Notes: a model not told the origin generated them from the letters alone. 64,000 bases of DNA from Mastigamoeba balamuthi (GCA_902651635.1 CACRSC010000092.1:1-64000), one strand, 5' to 3'. Counted from the first letter of the stretch, positions 42,955 to 54,154 are shown. Numbers and translations: made by a program.

Positions 42955-45900
42955 CTACTTGTGGGCCTCGACGTAGGCGGCGATCTCCTGCTGCAGCTGC
43001 TCGCACTGCACCGTTGGCACCACCGACATGGGGCGGCCCGTCACGGGCGACCTGTGCGGGGACTCGCGCACCCACTCCCTCAGCGCCTCGGCCTCGCAGA
43101 CGTACCCGTCGGGCGCCACGACGGGGCGCCGCATGACGGCGAGCCGCAGCGGGCAGACGTACTCGGGGGGCACGCCCCTGGGCAGCAGCCTCTCCCACAT
43201 GGCCGCCGCCTCGCTGATGAACTGCGCGTGCACGGCCTCGACGTCGCGCGCGAGCACGTCGCAGTCGACCTGCGCGATGCCGAAGGACCCGATGTCGGCG
43301 TCGGTGAGGTGCAGGTACGCCTCGCCCGTCACGCCGTTGGCCTCGAGGATCCCCGACGCGTCCGCGGCGCCCACGTCGCGCGCGTGCTGCGCGACGTCGG
43401 CAGGCGACCACGCGACGGCGGCCAGCGCGCGGCTCTGCGTCGCGCGGGCCTCGCGGAGCAGCGCTGCCCGCGAGATGACCGCGGTGCCGCAGACGCGGAC
43501 GAGCTCGAGCGCGTGGACGACCGTCTTGCGCCTGCAGAGCTCGGGCACCAGCAGCGCCTCCTGCAGCACGCGGCGCTCGAGGTCCGCGCACTCGAGCTGC
43601 GCGCCCGTCGTGCCGATCGACGACGCCATGCGGCCCTGGCGCGGGAGCCCCACGTCGCGCAGCACGTCGCCCACGTCCTGCGGGGCCAGCGACGCCACGT
43701 TGCGGCCCGCCAGCGTCGCCGTGTACGCGTGCAGGCGGTCCGCGGCCCGCGTGAGGCCGTCGAGCGAGTGCTGCTTCTGCTGGCGCGCGCGGGCCTCGCG
43801 GGAGACAGCGGAGGCCGCGGCCTCCTTGCGCTCCTGCTCGACCTTCTCGAGCTCGTGGCGCTCGCTGATCGCCTGCCTCAGCTCCGCCTCGGCGTCCGAC
43901 AGCATCTTCTTGGCCTGCAGGACCTTCTCCTCGCGCTCGCTCTCCTTCTGCCTCGCCTGCCTCACCTGCACGGCCAACAGTAGTAAGTCCTTGATAAGAA
44001 AAATAAAGGCTCTGCCGAGAATCGAACTCGGAACCTCCTGTTTACTAGACAGGCGCAATAACCATTATGCTACAGAGCCCTGCACATCAAACGAGAGGTA
44101 CCTGCTGGGTGGTCTCGCGGGACCTCTCGCAGACGAGGTACGAGGCGCGCTCGAGCGCCGCGAGGGTCGAGCTCGCCGTCTCGTACGCCGCCCGCCACGC
44201 GGCCCACGACAGCATAGGCCCCGCGTCCTCTGCGACGTCGAGGGCGTCCGCGACAGCCTCGAGCTTCTTTGCCTGCTCGACCCAGTTGACCGCCGTGACC
44301 TTCTTGGGCGCCGGCGACCTCAGCCTCGGCGGCGTGGGCTGCGCTCCAGAGGGGGCGAGGGGGAGAGAGAGGGGCCCTCAGCGGTGCAGGGGGCAGCGCA
44401 GGCGACCGTCCGCACGGTCTTGGAGAGGATCTCGACGAGGTTCTCGACGCTCTTGGACTTGGTCGGCGCGAGGCCGTTGGTCTGGACGACGCGAAGAGAG
44501 TGGGAGCGACGCCAGGGCAGGGTGAGCAGAGGAGGCCTCGCGCTGAGTGAGGGTGAGAGGCAGGTGCCCCCGCACGTCGTGGATGAGCGTGTTGGCGCCG
44601 TGCTCCACGAGCTCCTTGATGCACTCCTGGTGGTTGCCCGCCACCGCAAAGTGCAGCGCCGTCTGCACGGGGGGGCACAGTCAGCTGAGCTGCTGAGCTG
44701 CCCCCACGCAGGGCAGAGAGCAGAGGTGCTGAGGTGCATAGCAGCACTGGGGAGCGCACCCTGTTCTGCGCTCACAGGGCGTCAGCAGGGGGGGCGCCGC
44801 GCAGGACGCCTTACAAACTGCCACAGAGGCGGGGGTCGGTCAGAACGGCATCCCCGGCAGCTGCGGGCGTGGGGGGGATGGCTGTCGCTCACGTCCTGCA
44901 GAGGGAGCCCGTGTGAGCCGGCGAGGCGCATGGGCCCAATGCGACAGAGCCCCCGCATCCCCAGCGTACATACTGCCCTCCGGGGCCACCGCCGACAACG
45001 TGCGCGGGCACTTTGAGTCTCGCGGGAGTGCGCCGCTCGCAGGAGGAGCGGAGGAGGCGGGGGAGGAGGAACCGTCTGCTCAGAGAAGGGGCACCAGTAA
45101 GCGCTTGGGGGAAATGGGGGGAAGAGGCCTGGCAGGCAGGGCGGACCTGTGCGTCGATGTTGGCGCCCTTGGACAGCAGCACACGCACGCACGACGCAAA
45201 GCCCTCGCGCGCAGCCACGTGCAGCGCCGTCTGCGACACGCGCGCCGCAGCAGTGAGCAATCAGGACAGATAGTGCCTGTCAGCAATCTGCGGCCGTGCA
45301 CAGGGGCAGGGGCCGCGGGCACGGGCCACAGGACAGCTCTCCCGGGCAGCGGAGGGCAGCCAGCGGAGGCGCGTACATACTGGGCGCACAGAGGTCAGCA
45401 AGAGCAGGCCACCAGAACACGACGCACTCCCCACTGCCCCGGGGGGACGCGCGCCAGTCAGTCAGTCACCGGCAGCAACCTTCGCAGGGCCTCGGCGGGG
45501 CGTTGGCTCACGTGCTGCGGTCGTTGGCGCCGCAAGATCAGCAGAGCCAGCAGAGCCAGCAAGCGAGCGCAAGAGAAGGACGCGGAGCAACTGTGTCAGT
45601 GCGCGCATAGAGCAAGCTCGTGGGAGGTTCCGCGCTCGTACGTTCTGCAGGTGCCGGTGAGCGACGCCAGAGGGGGGGGAGAGAGAGAGCGCACAGGCCT
45701 GTCGATAGAGGCGCCGTTCTCGAGGAGGACCTTCACGCAGGGCAGGCTGTTCCCCAGCACCGCCAGATGCAGCGGCGTCTGAGCCCCGCAGGCGCACGCG
45801 AGCACACACGAGAGCGAGGAGCGTCAGCAGAGAAGAAAGGCACTCGGTGGGACGTGGGTGGGCAGAGTGCAGCAGAGCACGCACATCCTGTCACAGTAGC

Positions 45901-46723
45901 CGTCAGCAGCGCGCAGGCAAAGGGCGGCAGTACTCCCTGGCAGAGAGGCGGGTTAGAGGCCTCCCATGGGCGAGGCAGAGCTCATCCGAGCCCACAAGCC
46001 GTACATCCTGCGCAGCAGCAGCGGCAGCACACATACAGCCCCCCGCATCCCCAGTGAGTCGCCACACAGCAGTGCAGCACGCAAGGGGAACGCACAGGCT
46101 GTCCCCAGGCACAGGCAGGCACCAGCAGCAACCAGCAGAGGCAGCAGAAGCAGCAAAGGGGGTGGGAGCGGAGGGCGTCAGAGAAACAGGGGGCAGAGCT
46201 GGGGGAGGGGGAGGGGCGGCAGACGGTGGTCTTGTCGACGTTGGCCCCCGACTCCACCAGCAGCGTCACCACCCCCACGTGGCCGTTCCCTGCTGCCAGG
46301 TGCAGGGCCGTCTGGGTGGCAACCCACACGCACACACACACGCGCTGAGCCTCAGCTGGCAGTGCAAAGCCGCACTTACCTCCTGCGCAGAGCGACACAC
46401 GAGAGATACGGAATCTCCTGAGATTTCCCACAGGGGATATAAAATCTACGCGTAGATATTCTGGAAGCGGGAACGCACGTTCCCGGTGTCCACCGTGGCG
46501 CCGCGCTCCACCAGCGCCCTCGCGATGTCCAGGTTGCCCGCCTCCGCTGCCAGGTGCAGCGCCGTCTGCGCGCCCCCCCGCTGCGGAGTCAGCGCAGGCA
46601 AATTCTCAGGAATCGCGTAAATACGGTGCTGCCCCGAGCGTGGTCCACGCGCGCGCCCGAGTCGAGGGCGCGGAGCAGGGCGGAGAGGTCTCCGCGCTCG
46701 GCGGCCGCGAGAAGCGCTGACAT
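42955..46723 (-). CDS. Ankyrin-repeat / coiled-coil / SAM-like / U-box protein (predicted E3 ligase)
   Basis: Nine minus-strand exons: 46625-46723, 46479-46565, 46225-46311, 45695-45778, 45147-45230, 44576-44662, 44416-44481, 44102-44338 and 42955-43965, all phase 0, give 613 residues. Exons 2-6 each encode one ankyrin repeat of 28-29 residues beginning T-[AP]-L-H and ending at an Asp-containing turn. A linker and a coiled coil (QKESEREEKVLQAKKML onward) follow. A SAM-like region has WSPADVAQHARDVG and NGVTGEAYLHLTDADIGSFGI. A C-terminal U-box has PPEYVCPLRLAVMRRPVV, DGYVCEAEALREWV and PVTGRPM. U-boxes recruit E2 enzymes; ankyrins likely choose the substrate. The last intron holds a tRNA-Thr gene. 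Long introns at 45.2-45.7 and 45.8-46.2 kb may hide further repeats. Confidence 0.8.
44007..44079 (-). tRNA. tRNA-Thr (AGT anticodon), intron-nested
   Basis: Minus-strand cloverleaf: acceptor GGCTCTG/CAGAGCC, A-box TAGCATAATGG, anticodon stem CCTGT/ACAGG around loop CTAGTAA (anticodon AGT), and T-arm CCGAG-TTCGATT-CTCGG. It is intronless, with discriminator T. Just downstream on the same strand is TTTATTTTTC, a Pol III terminator. It lies within the 136-bp intron (43966-44101) of the ankyrin/U-box gene, in the same orientation as the host gene. Confidence 0.95.
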
Positions 46724-47177
46724 GGCGTTGGATGTATGCTCGCGTGGCAACGGCGCTTCTCTTTGCTGGTTTTGGTGACGAAATCTGAACCGATTCGCCC
46801 ACCACAAATCTCCGGTGCAACGTGCCTGCGCCTGCACGTTGCGTCGGCGCTGTATCGGCACGTGCTGGCGCACTTCATCTGTCTGAGGGAGCGCAAGGAA
46901 TGCAGCGTTGAGAGTGCCAGCCAGGCAATGGACAGGGAACATCCGCAGCCCTGTATGGGCAGCAGCGGAGCCCAACGCAGACGCAGTGCCATCGGACATG
47001 CTATTGCTCCTCAGACATTGCGGCCACAAATGGCGCTGTGTGAATGTAGCTGCTTAGGCTGTCCTGAATGGCAGTCTGTGGCACTGGAGGAAGGAGGGGG
47101 GAGATGGGAGCCACACTAGAGGGCTCAGACTCAATGCAACAACGGCGACACTGTGGCGAGTCGCAGGGAGTGGTCGC
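46724..47177. other. Intergenic spacer upstream of the U-box gene
   Basis: No gene recognised; the likely promoter of the ankyrin/U-box gene and 3' region of the PP2C gene. Confidence 0.5.
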
Positions 47178-49330
47178 CTAGGGAGAGGACGGCACCACCC
47201 AGTCGGTGGGCAGCGAGTGCCACGGGCGCCTCGTCTGCGGCGCAGGCGGAGGAGGCGGCGTGGTCATCTTGCGCCTCGCCCCTGGCCGAGACACCAGCAC
47301 GCCCTCCAGCAGCGGCGCCAGCCTGGCCCTGCAGGGCGGCAGCACCTCGGGGACGCTCAGCGCACGCTGGACGTCTGTTGAGACGCGCGGGCAGCCCTCG
47401 GCCAGCACGACGACAGTCGCGGTGATGTCGTCGTGCAGCTGGCGGCGCGGGACAGCGCACAGCGAGCGGGGCCGCGCGACGTGCTCGAGGGCCCGGCGGA
47501 CGAGCAGGCAGGCGGGGTCCTCAGGACCCCGACAGCCGCCGTCGACCCACGCGCCCACGACGGCCGCGGCCTCGTCGCTGGCCAGCAGCTCCCACAGGCC
47601 GTCGGACGCGGCGACGACGAACGCGTCGCGGGCGTCGAGCACCCTGGCGCGCACCTCGGGCTCGGCCGTGAGGTACGGCGGGCTGTAGGGCTCCTGGAAC
47701 CGGCTCTGCTGGGCCAGCACCCTGTTGAACATGGCGTTCTTGTAGGGCCCGTCGCCTGGGCCGAGGCACAGAGGCCGCGGAGCAGAGCTCAGTTGCTGGG
47801 CAGACGAACGCATCGGGCGAAGCCGCGGGGACGGAGGAGCGCACGCGTACCGAGAGTCCTGGTGGGCTGCATGCGGCCCTTGACGCGGCCGGCCGAGATG
47901 ACGTTGGGCTCGCCCGGGTGCTCCCTGGAGAGCCTCCGCTGCTCCTCGGGGCTGCTCGCCCTGTGCTCGCTCGACATCACCACCGCCTCTCCCGCCGCTC
48001 TCTCCCCGGGCGTGCCCTGCGACACACTCGTCAACTGTGGCCCGAGGCGAGGCCAGAGGACGGAGGACGGAGGAGGGGAGATGGGGGGCGATGGATCCAA
48101 CATCGATGGCTTTTCAATTGCAACAAACATTACCACACACGGGGTTGCACACCAACGGCTTCGGGAACATCGGCGAGCATCAAGTTCCCAAGGGAAAACG
48201 GCAAAGTGAGGTTCGGAGAGCACCGCCCGGGGTGGAGCGGCGCACGGTGGCACGGCGCCCCAGGACGCAGCGGCAGTCGCCTGCATTGGCGACATACACC
48301 GCGGGGCCCACAAACGCGACCAGCAGCGCGCAGCAGCCAGACGCCGCCCCCAGGGCCTTCTCGGGGTCCGCCGCGCACTGCGAGGCTCAGGGTGGTCAGT
48401 CGGTGACTCCTCCTGCGCAGTGGCCGCGGCTGGGGGGGCCTCGCCCGGACCTCGAGGAAGAAGTCGCGGTCTGTCAGGAGAAAGGCCTTCCTCTGCCGTC
48501 GTCGCGTGGGGGACATCAGCAGAGGGCAGACAGCCGCAGAGGGGGTGAGGGGGTGGCGGACAAGGGCCGAGGGGATCGTGTTGAGGGGGCAGAGGCGGCA
48601 GACCTCCTCGTGGCTGAGACCGATGCCCACGAGCAACTCGACGACTGAGTCGTCCCACGCCCTGGCCCCCTTGACTCGCACGCCTAGCGGGCGGGAGGTG
48701 TGGGAACGAGGAGGTTAGCCTGGTGGAACAAGCCCCCCGTAGCCTTGCTGGTGGGCGTGGACGTGTGGCGAGAGATACACGGGCGGTTGGGACACCTCTG
48801 ACAGCGGCAGCCTGCTGCACCGCCCGCTGGAACTGCCCGTACATGACCTGCATCTCACGCTGCACGCGCGGCACCAAGTTCTCCTGCGGCGGGGGTAGGC
48901 ACCCTGAGTGCATGCGACAAAACCAACCCGGCGCGCGGGGTGGTTGGGGGAAGAGGGGACTGCGAGAGTGCATCACGGTGCCAAACCACCGCAGCGGTTG
49001 GGACTTGGCGTATCCCCGAAGAGGCGGAGAGGGCGACGGAAGGCAGAAAGGGTAAAAACAACACAAGATGAGGCTGCGCACACGGGCGAACTGCGCTGCC
49101 TGGCGGCCCGTGTGCCCGTCAAAGACCGCGAAGAAGCTGCCGAAAGGCGTAGCCAGGGCCTCACACGAGGTGTCCTCGCTGGGTTGGTTCCCTGCGGCAA
49201 CCGACGTTGGATGGCGAGTCACCGTGCCAACGCTGACAAACTGAAACCGACAGGGCCTACCTGGCACGCTCAGGGTGAAGTACGTGCGGGCGAGATCTGC
49301 GCTTTGCGTCTTAGCTTGCTGCGCCTGCAT
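47178..49330 (-). CDS. PP2C-type phosphatase, pyruvate-dehydrogenase-phosphatase-like
   Basis: Eight minus-strand exons: 49268-49330, 49082-49240, 48796-48883, 48604-48683, 48451-48492, 48246-48377, 47851-48016 and 47178-47755, with agreeing phases, give 435 residues. PP2C metal ligands are present: E43-D44 in QPSEDTS, D62-G-H-T-G66, the VANAGDCRCVLG strand and FVVAASDGLWE. The TRTLGD turn followed by a long insert and PPYLTAEPEV is typical of the PDP branch, which reactivates mitochondrial pyruvate dehydrogenase. No clear mitochondrial presequence is seen in the first exon (MQAQQAKTQSADLARTYF is at most weak), so location is open. The exon 7 acceptor could be 18 bp upstream at 48034. The C-terminal ~40 residues are Pro-rich and unconserved. 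Confidence 0.8.
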
Positions 49331-49629
49331 TGTACGAGCTGGCTGCTAGTCCTTCGGCAAATTCGAAGTGAAAGAACACAACTCCCTCACACGATGCGAG
49401 TGGGAAAAACAAAATTACCTAAGATGCGGCGAGGCTCCTCACAAATAAGATCGCCATCCCCATAATACTACATAGTACTTCTTGGAATATATGGCGTGGG
49501 CACCTTGACGCTTGTGATTTCATTATAACTGAGCAACAATCCCCCAGCAAATCAGGAATACGTTGAGCCAAGAGGCACCCGTTCCTCTGTGATACACTCA
49601 GTCGACACGGATTTCAAGCAGTGGGCACC
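49331..49629. other. Short spacer upstream of the PP2C gene
   Basis: AT-richer than the flanks; probable PP2C promoter. Nothing else seen. Confidence 0.5.
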
Positions 49630-51075
49630 TTAGGGACGGGGGAACCAGTACGTCACGAAGGTGTACTGCTCCGTTTGTTTCCCTGCTGAAGAGATTAGCG
49701 CCCTGAACCGGGTCGACGTTGCCTTGCAGAGCCTCCACGCGCTCACCACGTAGCCCCTCCAGGCGTCGTGGCACACCAGCCACAGGTGTCCGTCACTCCA
49801 CCTCTCCACACCCATTGCGTGTCTGCCGTCCGCAACCAGGAGTGGCCTCGGGGGCTGGGCCTCGTCGCCAATGCGGCCCCAGGGCACCTCGGTGACCTCC
49901 AGCGTGCGGGGGTCCACCACCACCAGCGGCTGCCTGTCCTGAGGGCAGCTCACTGAGAACGTCTGCCATCTCTCGAACAGCGCTCTGCTGAGCTGGGCGA
50001 CCTCGTCGAGGCTGTCGGAGATGGCCACTCCGCTGGCCTCCGCGGTCTCGAGGAGACGAGCTAAGGGAAACGTGATCCCACTGGGCGAGGCCCACAGGTC
50101 CATCTGCCCGATCGCCCCCGTGGCCACGTCGATGCAATTCAGCGTCGTCCTGCCCTGCCTCAATGCCCAGAGGAACACGCTCCTGCCCGAGAGCGACCAC
50201 GTGCACCTGATCAAGTCGGTGGCAGGGACACCAGGCAGCGCGTACACGGCGATGTGAGCGAAGACGAGCCTCCCGACTCGATTGATTGCCAGGCTGCAGG
50301 GAGGCGCGCCCTTCTCTGTGTTCCTCAGGACTTGCGCGAGTCTCTGGGAGGCATCGTGGTAGCAGAACATCGCTGATTGCCTGTGGTCCCTGAGCGACAG
50401 AGAGGTGAACAGCTCGCCCGTGCGTGCGTCGTAGAGGTACAGCGACATGCGGGGGCCGATGGCGAGTGCGACAACGCTCTCCGTGTGCACCACAACTCTC
50501 ATCCAGAAGTCCAGGCTCTCCAAAGGGGGCGGGACCAGCTCCACGACACCGCGCCCCGGCCGCTCCAGCACGGCTTTGAGGAAAGGCTGCTGGGGGACGT
50601 GGAAGAAGAGAGCGACAAAGGCAGCGGGGGGCGCGAGGAACGAGCACACAAACTCGCGGGCAAACAGAGGGCTGAGCAGCTGCACAGGGCTCGCACTCCC
50701 CACCCGCGGGTGCATGCCCAGCACGAAGCACAGCGACGCCTCCCGCAGCCACGTGGAGCGCAGCAGCGCGGGGCCGAGTTCAGAAGGCAGCAGAGAGAAC
50801 CACAGCCACCTGTTCCTCCAGAGGTGCAGCCACAGGCGCTCCTTGCGCTTCCTGCGGCCCACCACAGGGGCGGGGCACCCGAGGAGGTTGCACAACGCAC
50901 GGGCTGTGTTGCTACTGCACGAGGGGGCAGAGTACCAGGGCCGCAGGTGCAGCGGGGGCGACGGGAGCGGATGGTTGAGGGGGTCGTGCGTGAGCTCTCG
51001 CAGAGCACGCAGTACGCAGCCCAGGTCAGTGCCCCTGGGGAAGGAATCGCGGAACACCCAAACAGGGATCGCCAT
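49630..51075 (-). CDS. Lineage-specific beta-propeller-like family, dispersed copy 4
   Basis: Single exon on the minus strand, 481 residues, with the ATG at 51075. It shares with the 1-5 kb array the blocks VLGMHPRVGSASPVQLLSPL, FAREFVCSFLAPPAAFVAL, SLYLYDARTGELF, WSLSGRSVFLWA, IAISDSLDEV-like and HLWLVCHDAWRGYVV, in the same order. It is clearly more diverged than the tandem copies and lies about 45 kb away on the opposite strand, showing that the family is dispersed as well as tandem. It is closest to copy 1 in the N-terminal half. No signal peptide or membrane segment. Function unknown. Confidence 0.75.
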   Translation of the reverse strand: MAIPVWVFRDSFPRGTDLGCVLRALRELTHDPLNHPLPSPPLHLRPWYSAPSCSSNTARALCNLLGCPAPVVGRRKRKERLWLHLWRNRWLWFSLLPSELGPALLRSTWLREASLCFVLGMHPRVGSASPVQLLSPLFAREFVCSFLAPPAAFVALFFHVPQQPFLKAVLERPGRGVVELVPPPLESLDFWMRVVVHTESVVALAIGPRMSLYLYDARTGELFTSLSLRDHRQSAMFCYHDASQRLAQVLRNTEKGAPPCSLAINRVGRLVFAHIAVYALPGVPATDLIRCTWSLSGRSVFLWALRQGRTTLNCIDVATGAIGQMDLWASPSGITFPLARLLETAEASGVAISDSLDEVAQLSRALFERWQTFSVSCPQDRQPLVVVDPRTLEVTEVPWGRIGDEAQPPRPLLVADGRHAMGVERWSDGHLWLVCHDAWRGYVVSAWRLCKATSTRFRALISSAGKQTEQYTFVTYWFPRP

Positions 51076-51468
51076 GCGGGCAGTCTGTTTTTCAAATGTT
51101 TTGGCGGGACCCGATCGACTGATTTAGTTGATTTGTGGAACGGATACAGGAAGATTCAGGAACATCTCATATCGAGTGTGTCGCCAATGATGTTCTCGCC
51201 ACATCTCGCAACTTCCTCTAGGATTCATTACAGCACAACCACTGCCAGGGATACTGGAGGGACGTGATTGTGTTTTTCTGGTGTGAATTGTGGGTTAAAT
51301 AGATGTACTCAGGGTCTCTGCCTTTCGGATTGGGGAGGAGATCCTTGAGATTTCACGCTGCCATTGCCACAACAGACACACGACTCCATTCTCTAACTGT
51401 CATCAAACGGAGCAGACCACCCCGTTGCGCCCTCGGGTCTGAGTTGTTCCTGGAGACCGGAACAGGCT
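51076..51468. other. Intergenic spacer
   Basis: AT-richer stretch upstream of copy 4; no gene seen. Confidence 0.5.
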
Positions 51469-54081
51469 TCACGTGTTTCTGCTGCTGCCTCTTGCGAGAG
51501 GGCTGTGCAGAGCGAAGTAGGCCGTGGCCACCAACGCGGCCAGGGAGACGCCAGTGGACGCCATGACCTGCCACACGTGGCTCTGCTGCAGAGGCGTCCC
51601 CTCGACCCACACCACAACGTGCGCTGGCCGTGCGCAGCAGGCGGCCCCCACGGCCACGTGGAACAGCCCCGGGCCGCTGAACACGAGCACAGCGCGCCCT
51701 CGCTGGCCCAGGCTGAGCTCCATGTCGTCCCTCCCGTTGACGTCGGTCGCCGCGCTGACGTTGCACGAGTCGCCGGCCTCGTAGCTGCCGTAGGGCGACG
51801 ACGGCGGGGTCGCGAACAGCAGCGCTACGGGCACTCCGAACGGGACGACCAGCGCACTGCGGATGCAGTCCGAGCTCTCGGGGCCGAGGGGGTCGAGCGC
51901 CTGCGCGGTCGTGTTGCAAGAGCACTGCGCTCTGGTCGCAGCCCCGGCGCAGCGCGTCAGCACGGGGGCCGCGCCGTCGTTGCTGAAGGCGGACGTGGGG
52001 ATCTTCACGCTGGGGTCCGCGTTGTAGACGCGGGAGGAGAGGAACACCCGCTCGCCGCGGTGCGAGGGTGACCTGTAGTTGGTCGGGATGCTGGCCCAGC
52101 CGCGCTCGCTGCTGGGGGCCTCCCACACGAGCTCCGCGCAGACGCCGGGGAACCCTGTGCCGCGGACGCGGGCCACCGAGACCGAGTCCCTGCAGGAGAG
52201 CTGCCCCTCGGCGCTGGGATCCATGGCGATGAGAGTTGCGCCCCACGACGCGTTGCCCGAGATGTCGCTGAGGTTCCAGAGGCGTCCGCGGTCGCTGCTG
52301 GTCGCCGACAGCGCCCCAGGGTTGGTCAATCTGGCCACCACGCCCCGCTGGCCGTACTCTGCCAGCCGCGAGCCCCCGCGCGGAATGAGGACCTCGGGCG
52401 GCGAGACCTGGAGCAGCCGCTGCAGCGAGCACGTGCCCAGCGCCGCTGCCAGAGGGGCCCTGACGGCGGCGAGGGTCCCTCCGGGCTGGGCCACGATAGC
52501 GAGGACATCGCCAGCGCAGTCCATCAGGACGGAGAGGGCCCCCGAGAGCGGCAGCTGCACAGCGCTCCCCGCCTGGTACTGGGCTACGGGGAGCCTCCCG
52601 TAGAACAGGGACCCCGAGGGCCACGCCAGGGCGGCGTACGCCAGGCCGCGCTCGGCTGTCTGCAGCGCGGCGACGCGCTGGCCGGGCGGCACCGCGAGCA
52701 GGCGCTGGAACGACCGCCCGCAGTCCTGCGAGACCCACACGGACGAGCCGAAGGCCAGCAGGTGGGCGCCCGCGACGTGCGCTCGCAGCCCGTCGACGGA
52801 GGACTCGTTGGGGAAGGTGAACCGGAGCTCCTCGTGCAGGTCCGGCTCCACAAGGGCCACGACCGACGCCCCAGAGGCCGCGCGGACGAGGACGAGGTGC
52901 GCAGGCGGCTGCTCCTCGGAGCTCAGCTCCGCAGAGGCCACCGACAGCGCGCCCGTCGCAGTCCACGAGCGCCACACCGAGAGGGTCGCGTCGGTCGAGA
53001 GGGCCACGGTGCACCCGCTGATAGCGTACAGCGCCCAAGGGACCGCGGACGTCGCTGGGTCCCTGAGCCCGCAGGCCCCCGAGGCCACGAGCCGCACGGG
53101 GTCGCCAGCGCTCCACGAGTCGATCCACTGCAGGCCTGTCGTGACGGCCGCCCGGCTGCGCGACGCCAGCGGCCCACGAGTGAGCCCCGCGGTGGCGTTC
53201 CAGAGGGCCAGGACGCCCGAGGCGCTGAGGGCCGCCGAGGCCGCGACGAGGCCCGTGTCGTACGTCGACGCGCCCGAGGCGAAGGACGCCGTCGAGAGGA
53301 ACACCCTGCCGGCGACTACGGCGACAGCGATGTCGGGGGCGCAGGGGCACGAGAGCGCGGCGACGGGCAGGTCGGCGTCCAGCGACTCCACCGACGGCGA
53401 CGCCCCAGCACTGTCCTCGGGCAGCGCTCCCGATGCGTCCGGGACGACAGAGACGCACTGCACGAGGTCGTCGACGGCGCACCCGGGGGCCGCGGGGCCG
53501 CTCGCGTGCACGCGGAGCCGCACAGCCCCGACGGCGCCGTGGAGCGACGCCAGCAGAGAGGGCGGCAGAGGCGCTGGCCAGCGGCCGCTGACCGGGTCGA
53601 ACGCCCCCGAGGCGACCAGCAGCGACGGCTCCACGAGGGGCCGCACGGCCACCGACGCCAGCGACGCGGATACATCGGCCAGCGACCGCGGGACCACCGC
53701 GGAGACGCTGACGGGGCCGTCTGGCGTCGGGGACACTCGGGGGCCGACGGACCAGGCGGCGCACCTCGCGGGCAGCACAGCAACGACCGCAGAGGCCGAC
53801 GACGAGCTCGCTGCGTAGACGCCGGCCGAGGCGTACGTGTGGGTGCTGTGGCAGCAGCCCGGGGGCGCAGCCAGGGCCGACTGCGACGACGGGGCTGCGG
53901 AGTCGCCGTAGCTGATGGTCGGGCACGGAGAGGACGAAGGACACAGAGCGAACCAGACGGGCTCACCGGCGTACAGGGCGCCCGCTGGGCTCGGGACAGC
54001 TCCGACATGGGCGTAACTCAGCGTCAGGGCAGCCACGAGGCTGGGCAACGAGGCCAGCAGCGCAGCAGTCCGAGAATACAT
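51469..54081 (-). CDS. Large type I membrane propeller protein, possible CatSper auxiliary subunit
   Basis: Single exon, 870 residues from the ATG at 54081 (the frame is open slightly upstream, without an ATG). A signal peptide (MYSRTAALLASLPSLVAALT) starts a long extracellular region. It is strand-rich, with Asp-box-like turns (WVSQDCGRSFQ; SATSSDRGRLWN) suggestive of a beta-propeller, then a Cys-rich membrane-proximal part (CSCNTT, SSDCIRSALVVPFGVPVALLF, DVNGRDDMELSLGQRG, GPGLFHVAVGAACC, VWVEGTPL). One transmembrane helix near 838-860 and a short basic tail end it. This signal-propeller-stem-single-TM plan and the stem motifs recall the CatSper beta/gamma/delta/epsilon subunits of the flagellar calcium channel. 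I hold that at low confidence; it could be another sortilin-like receptor. Several N-glycosylation sequons are present. Confidence 0.7.
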   Translation of the reverse strand: MYSRTAALLASLPSLVAALTLSYAHVGAVPSPAGALYAGEPVWFALCPSSSPCPTISYGDSAAPSSQSALAAPPGCCHSTHTYASAGVYAASSSSASAVVAVLPARCAAWSVGPRVSPTPDGPVSVSAVVPRSLADVSASLASVAVRPLVEPSLLVASGAFDPVSGRWPAPLPPSLLASLHGAVGAVRLRVHASGPAAPGCAVDDLVQCVSVVPDASGALPEDSAGASPSVESLDADLPVAALSCPCAPDIAVAVVAGRVFLSTASFASGASTYDTGLVAASAALSASGVLALWNATAGLTRGPLASRSRAAVTTGLQWIDSWSAGDPVRLVASGACGLRDPATSAVPWALYAISGCTVALSTDATLSVWRSWTATGALSVASAELSSEEQPPAHLVLVRAASGASVVALVEPDLHEELRFTFPNESSVDGLRAHVAGAHLLAFGSSVWVSQDCGRSFQRLLAVPPGQRVAALQTAERGLAYAALAWPSGSLFYGRLPVAQYQAGSAVQLPLSGALSVLMDCAGDVLAIVAQPGGTLAAVRAPLAAALGTCSLQRLLQVSPPEVLIPRGGSRLAEYGQRGVVARLTNPGALSATSSDRGRLWNLSDISGNASWGATLIAMDPSAEGQLSCRDSVSVARVRGTGFPGVCAELVWEAPSSERGWASIPTNYRSPSHRGERVFLSSRVYNADPSVKIPTSAFSNDGAAPVLTRCAGAATRAQCSCNTTAQALDPLGPESSDCIRSALVVPFGVPVALLFATPPSSPYGSYEAGDSCNVSAATDVNGRDDMELSLGQRGRAVLVFSGPGLFHVAVGAACCARPAHVVVWVEGTPLQQSHVWQVMASTGVSLAALVATAYFALHSPLARGSSRNT

Positions 54082-54154
54082 CGATCCCACCAGATACGGC
54101 GGGATTCGATCTCACAAAGATCCGTGAAGATACAGATTCATATACTGTGATGAA

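Noticed and set aside
52762-54150. 462-codon plus-strand frame
   Set aside because: Antisense shadow of the propeller membrane protein, in GC-rich DNA where stops are rare.
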